This document shows, piece after piece, positions 1 to 5,602 of a stretch of DNA of 20,052 nucleotides. The notes under the pieces are model-generated. The model was not told the DNA's origin. It did not search any database and saw only the letters and a program-made list of their open reading frames with translations. This DNA comes from a virus. Each line of letters starts with the position of its first letter. Position 1 is the stretch's first letter. The stretch is taken from IMG/VR virus record IMGVR_UViG_3300030419_006513, positions 46,980-67,031 of that record. One strand, written 5' to 3'. The translations under genes and the position numbers were made by a program.

Positions 1-353
1 AAATCTTGTACAAGCAGGGTAAGCCATATAAAGTTCTCTTCACCATACAAATCTTTGAATTCTGCCGCTTTAGGCGCTATATTTACACAATAACTGCACC
101 ACATTGCAGAAAGATCAATCACAATGACTTTACCATAATAATCATATAGATTAACCATTTCGCCATTTTGATCCATAAGTTCGAAATTACAAGGATGACT
201 GTCAACCCATTGGTTGCATTCCTCCCAAGTTACAAAATCCCAACTTTTCTCTTCAACTTCAACTACAGTTGTATCTGCGACACTAGAATCTTCTTTGACT
301 GTCTTTTGGCAGCCGGCACAAGCCATTAAAAATGGTAATATAAATTTAATCAT
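1..353 (-). CDS. TlpA/thioredoxin-like lipoprotein, C-terminus cut by window edge
   Basis: Only the first 117 codons are in the window; the gene runs off the left edge. The start begins with a short hydrophobic stretch ending in L-M-A-C (Cys12), a lipobox for signal peptidase II, so the mature protein should be a lipid-anchored periplasmic protein. Residues 55-80 read like the entry strands of the AhpC/TSA-TlpA fold (P-C-N-F-E-L-x-D-Q-N-G, then Y-G-K-V-I-V-I-D). These are followed by the redox motif W-C-S-Y-C (Cys86/Cys89). Its expected role is thiol-disulfide exchange outside the cytoplasm. The ATG overlaps the stop of the HTH gene as TAATG, suggesting translational coupling. A secreted redoxin is unusual cargo for a phage late region, and the gene is probably host-derived. 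Substrate and partner are unknown. Confidence 0.8.
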   Translation of the reverse strand, partial: MIKFILPFLMACAGCQKTVKEDSSVADTTVVEVEEKSWDFVTWEECNQWVDSHPCNFELMDQNGEMVNLYDYYGKVIVIDLSAMWCSYCVNIAPKAAEFKDLYGEENFIWLTLLVQD

Positions 354-697
354 TATTTTCTCCTTACTGTATTCCTCTCTATTTGATATCCAAACTGTTT
401 TAAATATTTCTTATAATCACTCAAGTCCACCCCAAGCATCCTAGATGCCTCTGATTTACTTGAAGCTATTTTAAAACTAACTTTCAACAAAGCATCTCTG
501 ACCATATCAGGTACTGATTTCCATAAAGGAAACCCAAACAATTTATAATTAATGTGTCTGGAAAATAATTCTACTTTAATTCCAATTATATCTTCCAGTG
601 TAAGTGCATCACACATCATAACAAACTGATCATCAATTGAATTATTTTTCTTTAATTCTTTAATTATTGAATAATTTCTATACTTTAAACGTTTCAT
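353..697 (-). CDS. Small HTH (Fis-type/HTH_8-like) putative DNA-binding protein
   Basis: This 114-aa basic protein has a C-terminal stretch (residues about 70-104) that matches the Fis-type helix-turn-helix pattern: A-L-L-K, then S-K-S-E-A-S-R-M-L-G-V, then Y-K-K-Y-L-K-Q-F-G-Y. The middle part (T-L-E-D-I-I-G-I-K-V-E-L-F-S-R, then G-F-P-L-W-K-S-V) resembles a small protein I associate with marine tailed-phage genomes, where the family has no firm role. It probably binds DNA, perhaps as a late regulator. The Shine-Dalgarno is weak (TTGGAA about 11 nt before ATG). It ends in a 1-base TAATG overlap with the redoxin gene, so the two may be co-translated. Confidence 0.7.
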   Translation of the reverse strand: MKRLKYRNYSIIKELKKNNSIDDQFVMMCDALTLEDIIGIKVELFSRHINYKLFGFPLWKSVPDMVRDALLKVSFKIASSKSEASRMLGVDLSDYKKYLKQFGYQIERNTVRRK

Positions 698-721
698 AAT
701 TAATTAAATTCCAATTATAAA

Positions 722-1543
722 TTAAATTTCAAATTCTTCTTCTGGAGTCTCTGTATCTTCACCACCACCTTCTGCATCTAGCGCTTCTTCTCCCCTAGCT
801 ACAGCATCTTCAACTTCTGGACTAGTGGGTTTTTCAAGATTATCTTTATCTTCGTCTTCCCATGATTTAAAATAAAGCTCAAGGTTTGCTATGCTATAGA
901 TTTTAAAATCTTTTCTATCTTCTGGATTACCCAGACCAATATAATAATCAGTTATACTCTTTTTTATTTTATCAAAAGCTATTTTTGCTCTATTAATCCC
1001 AGTGTCATCACTAGGTTCGCCTTTAGGTTCTTCAGTAGGTTCATCTTCTTCTTCTTTTTCTTCTCTAGCTTTTGGACCTACAACAGGTACATTTTCATCA
1101 GAAACTGTAATCGAGATATCTTCTTCTTCGTTTAAAATTCTCTGTAATGATTCAGCTAAAGTTTCTTCTTTTTCTGGTCCTTTTCTTGTTCCTGTAGCGT
1201 CTTCTATTTTGTACAAATTGACAATACTATTAATAATATGATTTTTAAAGTCAGTTCTTTGTTTTTCAGACGTTGTTAGACTATTATATTCAGTCTCTAG
1301 CGTTTTTAAAACATTTGAGTTCATAAACAAATCATCTAGTACATTTAAACCAGTGCTGTCATATCTAACCTGTTGTTTAGCTTCGATAATTCTTTGAATC
1401 TTCTTCCGAATTATTTTTTCAGCTAAATATTGCTCTTTTTTTGAATTGAAAAAATTAGCAAATCTTTTTCGAACTTTATGTCTATAAAGTTTTTCGTATA
1501 ATGCTTGTTTATCAATATCTTCATATAATTGTTCTCTTTTCAT
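722..1543 (-). CDS. Acidic hypothetical protein, possible head-core protein
   Basis: I do not recognise a family. The 273-aa protein has a basic, helical N-terminal third (K-V-R-K-R-F-A-N-F-F, then A-E-K-I-I-R-K-K-I-Q-R-I-I-E-A). A long Glu/Asp/Pro-rich low-complexity middle (about residues 125-185) is followed by a short ordered segment and a very acidic tail ending E-E-E-F-E-I. Charge segregation like this is common in phage scaffold or prohead-core proteins. The I-I-E-A at about residue 52 could be a prohead-protease site, but that is inference. The start is supported by GGAG 9 nt upstream of ATG, and the gene sits 15 nt after the ligase/nucleotidyltransferase fusion gene. Confidence 0.75.
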   Translation of the reverse strand: MKREQLYEDIDKQALYEKLYRHKVRKRFANFFNSKKEQYLAEKIIRKKIQRIIEAKQQVRYDSTGLNVLDDLFMNSNVLKTLETEYNSLTTSEKQRTDFKNHIINSIVNLYKIEDATGTRKGPEKEETLAESLQRILNEEEDISITVSDENVPVVGPKAREEKEEEDEPTEEPKGEPSDDTGINRAKIAFDKIKKSITDYYIGLGNPEDRKDFKIYSIANLELYFKSWEDEDKDNLEKPTSPEVEDAVARGEEALDAEGGGEDTETPEEEFEI

Positions 1544-1558
1544 GAATAAAAACTCCAG

Positions 1559-4153
1559 TTATTTCGTCATAGTATTAAGTATCTCTTGAACTAAATGTTC
1601 AACTTCATCCCCGGGCTTATAGTAAGGCTCTCTATCTGTTATGGGGTCATCTAAATTTAGCATACCGGAATATTTAACAGCTTTTTTTGCCCAAGCGTCA
1701 TCTGTATTCCCATATGTTATGTTGCTAGTCTGAGTAGCAGGTAATGTTGTTCTTCTACGCAATTTGCCGGGCGGCAATTGACTTTTCATTGTTACTGCAA
1801 TGTGTTCCTCAAGATCTTCTTCTATTTCTTGCTTTTTCAACCATTCACTTTCTTCGTGTGGGATAGGTTCATTTTTTTTTAATTTTGATTTGCGAGGTTT
1901 TGGACGAGCAGCAGCTACAGTAACATTACCATATGCCATTCCAGAGCTTTCATCCAAAATTACTTTTTCTACAAAATTATAAATTATTTCTCTTATCTTT
2001 TCTTCTTCAGATGAGTGACCAACAGCGCCAATATAACTTTCAACATCTGCATTACCAATAAAATCTTTAATCATATCCAAGACAGTGCCGGTTTTATTTT
2101 TTCCAGATAAGTAAAGACCTATAAGATACCGCAAATCTGAGGCGTGAAAATCTTTAGGATCTTTTTCTGGCTTTACCACGCCCGGCAATTTACGATAATC
2201 TTCTGGTGAATTATTAGCCAATATAGCTAGCAACTCTTCATAATGACCTGAGTGTTCAGAAGCTGGGAATTGTAATATCTCAGCGTCAATGCCATTTTCT
2301 TTAGCTTTTTGAATTGCACCTTTATATCTGGATGTACTATCTTTTTCAGATAAAACCAAGAATACTTTATCATACTTTCTTAAATCTAAATTAAGTTCAG
2401 TTGTTAAAACACTGTCTCCCATTAACATTTCATAAACAACTGATACAGGAGAAGGTAACCTATTTTCCATCATTGGTATTTTAATTTTTGTATCTTTGTC
2501 TAATGCTTTCCATAAGTTAACTGCATCTTCATAAGATATAAGTTTATTAATAAAATTAATTGGCCTTTGTGTTTTTGGTGATTGAGGATCAGAAACAATA
2601 ACATAAACTTCATCCGACTTAGATAAAGCTTGTAAGGCTAATTTATAATGCCCAATGTGTGGGGGCTTGAACGATCCGGGTAAAAAAGCAATAGATTTAA
2701 ATGTTTTATCTACATTTTCCACCGTATTGTCTCTGTTAAATATTAAACCCATTAACATTCCCATATCTTCAGATAACCTTGATTCACTTACAGTTCCGAC
2801 AGAAAAACCACCAGCAGTTCCAGAAAATATAAAATCTCCGGTGATTTTTATATTCTTATGTGTCTTAAAAATATCTGGATCGTTCATGACAATGCCTTCG
2901 TGACTATTCAGATCAGCCGCGCCAACTTCATTTGCATTTATATATCCTTTGAGAACTTCTCTACCCAAGATCCTAGTTGCATGATAAAATAAAGCAGAGC
3001 TAACAAATTTCATATAATGTTCTGTATATTGCCTTTCTTCATCTGCTATAATTTCTTGTACGGAAATTGCATCACCTTTATTAGGTATTAAATATTGATA
3101 CACTTGCTTGCTAAAAACTGACATTTTTTTACCATTTGCAAAAACCATCCGATCAGTGTAACTTGGCAAAATCATTTCGGGGTCATTAAGCCATTGCTCT
3201 AGTGTTTTTACTACAGGTTTCTCATCTTTAAAAAATTTAATTGATATATTTTCAGATAATGGCTTTTCAAAGCTAATTTTTATTTCAGAATTTACTTTTG
3301 CAAACACATCGCGAGGGGTAAAAAATACTTTAGTATTTTGATGTGGATTATTTTTTTTCATGAGATCAACAATTTTGGCAACCATTGTATAATAAGGAGA
3401 TCCCTTTACAAGTGGAATTAGGTCTGACTTTCTGGCTCCTCTTTTAGATTTTGGATCAACATATATTTCTCTCAACCCATGAATCGCAACAACATCTCCC
3501 TCACCATATTCAATAGCATTAACAGCGGCGCCATCAGTTGAACCTTCCATAATCATTTCACATGAAAAAACTATTTGAGAATTTTCATGCCGAAGTAAAT
3601 CTTCAGATAATCTTTGTATGCTTTCAACTATTCCTTCTGTGTTTGCTTTTAAAGCAGAATTAAATATTTCCAAAAGGATTGTATTAGAAAAAACCATACC
3701 ATGAGGGATGACCTCTTTTATTCTCACTTTAACTGTTTTCTTTTTATGAGTTATATCAACAATTCTACCCTCTTCTATATCGGCCGGAACAAGCCCAAAT
3801 TTAAGCATTTTCTCTGCATTAGAGGATATCTCTGCTCCTGTCTCTAAAACCTGCAAAATGACCTTTTTTGGGAATCTCTGTTCCAAATTATCAATGGTTA
3901 CACCATTGACATCTAGATCTGACGCAGAACCCCTATCAATTGCAAAACCATAATCATTATTATCATTACGAATTAATTTAACAGTAGCATTTGACCCGTC
4001 AAGTTTTATATCAGGGTTTTGGTTGGTCTGAACATAAGCCATAACTCTTTTTTGAAAAAAGTCTAGCAAATGTTTACCAGTAGTTACATCTGGTAGATCA
4101 AAAGGGTGCCACATATGTCCACCACCTGCTCCTTCTGTTAAAAATTTACTCAT
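1559..4153 (-). CDS. Fusion: DNA/RNA-ligase-like domain plus HxGH nucleotidyltransferase domain
   Basis: This is an 864-aa two-domain protein. Residues 1-8 (F-L-T-E|G) look like a prohead-protease site. The N-terminal half carries the covalent nucleotidyltransferase signature: motif I K-L-D-G (50-53, Lys50 the likely AMP acceptor), a motif III candidate F-S-C-E-M (196-200), motif IV E-G-I-V-M (419-423) and a motif V candidate K-N-I-K-I-T-G (433-439). The gap between III and IV is unusually long. The second domain (about 487-680) has G-S-F-K-P-P-H-I-G-H (493-502), the ATP-binding motif of cytidylyltransferases and NMN adenylyltransferases. A-S-D-L-R (671-675) is a possible counterpart of their S-x-x-x-R loop. 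The C-terminal 180 residues are low-complexity and unrecognised. Likely chemistry is nucleotidyl transfer or ligation at one site and adenylyl or cytidylyl transfer at the other; substrates are unknown. It overlaps the upstream 84-aa gene by 8 bases. Confidence 0.8.
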   Translation of the reverse strand: MSKFLTEGAGGGHMWHPFDLPDVTTGKHLLDFFQKRVMAYVQTNQNPDIKLDGSNATVKLIRNDNNDYGFAIDRGSASDLDVNGVTIDNLEQRFPKKVILQVLETGAEISSNAEKMLKFGLVPADIEEGRIVDITHKKKTVKVRIKEVIPHGMVFSNTILLEIFNSALKANTEGIVESIQRLSEDLLRHENSQIVFSCEMIMEGSTDGAAVNAIEYGEGDVVAIHGLREIYVDPKSKRGARKSDLIPLVKGSPYYTMVAKIVDLMKKNNPHQNTKVFFTPRDVFAKVNSEIKISFEKPLSENISIKFFKDEKPVVKTLEQWLNDPEMILPSYTDRMVFANGKKMSVFSKQVYQYLIPNKGDAISVQEIIADEERQYTEHYMKFVSSALFYHATRILGREVLKGYINANEVGAADLNSHEGIVMNDPDIFKTHKNIKITGDFIFSGTAGGFSVGTVSESRLSEDMGMLMGLIFNRDNTVENVDKTFKSIAFLPGSFKPPHIGHYKLALQALSKSDEVYVIVSDPQSPKTQRPINFINKLISYEDAVNLWKALDKDTKIKIPMMENRLPSPVSVVYEMLMGDSVLTTELNLDLRKYDKVFLVLSEKDSTSRYKGAIQKAKENGIDAEILQFPASEHSGHYEELLAILANNSPEDYRKLPGVVKPEKDPKDFHASDLRYLIGLYLSGKNKTGTVLDMIKDFIGNADVESYIGAVGHSSEEEKIREIIYNFVEKVILDESSGMAYGNVTVAAARPKPRKSKLKKNEPIPHEESEWLKKQEIEEDLEEHIAVTMKSQLPPGKLRRRTTLPATQTSNITYGNTDDAWAKKAVKYSGMLNLDDPITDREPYYKPGDEVEHLVQEILNTMTK

Positions 4154-4400
4154 TAGCTGCTTTGTTCTCCTCTAAAATAGTTACTTGCTCTTCAAGAGTG
4201 TGTATTCTAGTGTGCATTCGGCGCACTTGTCTTCGAATTTCATTTAAATTATTCTGTGCTGCCTTCAGTCGACGACGACCAGAAACAGTTTTAGGGTTCA
4301 TCCCACGAAGATTCTCTTGTAATGATTGTAGATATACATCGATATCAGGCATTTCTCCCTCATTTAAGAGAAAGATCCTAGTCATTTTGTCATAATCCAT
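4146..4400 (-). CDS. Small coiled-coil protein with cleavage-like N-terminus
   Basis: This 84-aa protein is not a family I recognise. The N-terminus, M-T-R-I-F-L-L-N-E|G-E, has the hydrophobic-x-Glu-Gly pattern of prohead-protease sites in T4-type phages. Residues 35-80 are a highly charged heptad-rich helix (R-R-R-L-K-A, then L-N-E-I-R-R-Q-V-R-R-M, then I-H-T-L-E-E-Q-V-T-I-L-E-E-N) that should form a coiled coil. AAGGAG lies 7 nt before the ATG, and the start overlaps the upstream stop as TAATG. It is probably a small virion or core component; the function is unassigned. Confidence 0.75.
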   Translation of the reverse strand: MDYDKMTRIFLLNEGEMPDIDVYLQSLQENLRGMNPKTVSGRRRLKAAQNNLNEIRRQVRRMHTRIHTLEEQVTILEENKAANE

Positions 4401-5134
4401 TACTTTCTCCTTTTGCGAACAGTAACTCTTCTTTTATTCGTTTTATTGAAATTAAAAGATTCCAGCATCAATCTCACTTTATTTCTAAATATTCGGTCTT
4501 TTTTGGATTCTTTTAAATCTTTAGGAATTTTTCCATCATTATCCATTATTGCCTTTTCAACTTTTTCTTGTGAAAGTTTAGAATCTGGATTATCTTCGAG
4601 CCACTTCACAGCCATGGCCGCTAGTGTTGAATCGTTTGCTTCATTAACTTTTTTCTTTTTGGCTTGTTTGCTCATAGATTTTTCAATTGCTTTTGCACGT
4701 TTTTCCTCATATCCGGACAATTTATTATCATCATTTAAATCAGCCTTTTCTTTATCTTTAACTTCAGAATCATCTTCCTTATCTTTGCTGGCATCTTTAA
4801 CTGGAGGGTGCTTGCTTTTATTTGCTTCTCCGCCATGTTCATTTAAAGTAAAGGCTTCCAATACAAGAAGTTTAGAAATTGGAACATTTCTCTTGATACT
4901 TCCATCTTTGAATCTGATATCGTACTTTGTAACTTGTTGTTTTTTACTGTCCCAATTATGGTCTACGGTATAAGCTTCTTGCCCTTCGTAAACAACATGA
5001 TGCGCACAATAATGATTTGGAGCAAAAATTCTATCTTGATCCTCTTCGAGATTATACTCTTTTTCACTTTTAATTCCAAACCGCTCCATGAGAAGTCGAT
5101 TTAGCTCGTTATTTTTCCACTTATGAATGTCCAT
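4400..5134 (-). CDS. Possible separately translated C-terminal product of the metallopeptidase frame
   Basis: An in-frame internal ATG at 5134 is preceded by a textbook ribosome site (AAGGAG, 10-nt spacer), better than the one at the full-length start. The resulting 244-aa protein would begin M-D-I-H-K-W-K-N-N-E-L-N-R-L-L-M-E, which looks like a natural N-terminus of the tagged type seen in this cluster. An A/T motif, CTATTTATA, lies 32 nt upstream of this ATG on the coding strand (5167-5175). Either this is a nested gene giving a short and a long form, or two adjacent genes were fused by loss of a stop. One frame over, a TAA lies directly after the ribosome site. The evidence is sequence-only. 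Confidence 0.5.
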   Translation of the reverse strand: MDIHKWKNNELNRLLMERFGIKSEKEYNLEEDQDRIFAPNHYCAHHVVYEGQEAYTVDHNWDSKKQQVTKYDIRFKDGSIKRNVPISKLLVLEAFTLNEHGGEANKSKHPPVKDASKDKEDDSEVKDKEKADLNDDNKLSGYEEKRAKAIEKSMSKQAKKKKVNEANDSTLAAMAVKWLEDNPDSKLSQEKVEKAIMDNDGKIPKDLKESKKDRIFRNKVRLMLESFNFNKTNKRRVTVRKRRK

Positions 5135-5602
5135 TGTTTTATTTCTCCTTAATATTTGTTGTTGTTTATAAATAGATTCTAATACGGCATTTTTATATCC
5201 GTCTTCCCAATCTCGGAAACACATATTTCCCATCTCGTATGCCTGACGTTCCATTCCTCGTAGTTTATCATTGGATTGGGCATATCCCTCTCCAACTTCA
5301 CCAATATCCTCAAATTTGCCATCCTCGTTCTGTTTATGATGTATTAGTTCGTGAGCTATAGATCTCAATATATCTTTAGGGTGTCTTTTGGTCACAAATA
5401 CAGTAATAGTTGAATCACTAGGGTTGTAATAGGCAGTTTTACCTAACATCTTCTCTGCGTTTTTTGAGTCGTCTTGATATGTTATAGCAGAAGGAGGTTT
5501 ATTAAATCCTACTTTTTTTTGCATATATCCCATCAAATTCTTAGCCAAAGGATTTAAATCTGTTACGTCCATATCTGATTTGTTGTGAAATTTACAAGAC
5601 AT
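4400..5602 (-). CDS. HExxH zinc metallopeptidase-like domain fused to a tagged head-type protein
   Basis: The 400-aa frame has two parts. Residues 1-150 contain H-E-L-I-H (84-88), the gluzincin zinc-binding signature. Upstream is a beta-strand-like run (Y-Y-N-P-S-D-S-T-I-T-V-F-V) and downstream is E-R-Q-A-Y-E-M-G-N (118-126), where Glu118 or Glu123 could be the third zinc ligand. This is the layout of small phage and bacterial zincin domains. From Met157 the sequence restarts like a new protein: M-D-I-H-K-W-K-N-N-E-L-N-R-L-L-M-E-R-F-G. It continues with an SH3-like segment (I-R-F-K-D-G-S, then N-V-P-I-S-K-L-L-V-L) and a Lys/Glu-rich tail ending in a basic run. The gene start overlaps the upstream gene by 11 bases with only a weak AGAG ribosome site. 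Peptidase targets are unknown; a role in head maturation or an injected peptidase are both possible. Confidence 0.75.
   Translation of the reverse strand: MSCKFHNKSDMDVTDLNPLAKNLMGYMQKKVGFNKPPSAITYQDDSKNAEKMLGKTAYYNPSDSTITVFVTKRHPKDILRSIAHELIHHKQNEDGKFEDIGEVGEGYAQSNDKLRGMERQAYEMGNMCFRDWEDGYKNAVLESIYKQQQILRRNKTMDIHKWKNNELNRLLMERFGIKSEKEYNLEEDQDRIFAPNHYCAHHVVYEGQEAYTVDHNWDSKKQQVTKYDIRFKDGSIKRNVPISKLLVLEAFTLNEHGGEANKSKHPPVKDASKDKEDDSEVKDKEKADLNDDNKLSGYEEKRAKAIEKSMSKQAKKKKVNEANDSTLAAMAVKWLEDNPDSKLSQEKVEKAIMDNDGKIPKDLKESKKDRIFRNKVRLMLESFNFNKTNKRRVTVRKRRK
5132..5150 (-). promoter_or_regulatory. Internal Shine-Dalgarno and start codon inside the metallopeptidase gene
   Basis: On the coding strand AAGGAG (5150-5145) stands 10 nt before an in-frame ATG (5134-5132). 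Perfect ribosome sites rarely sit at such a spacing inside a gene by chance, and the codons they occupy (I-L-R-R-N-K-T-M) lie in a linker between two apparent domains. Confidence 0.6.

Noticed and set aside
4413-4973. Long plus-strand open frame of 186 aa
   Set aside because: It lies entirely opposite the metallopeptidase/tagged gene, is Ser/Leu/Phe-rich as expected of antisense to Lys/Glu-rich coding, and has no ribosome site.
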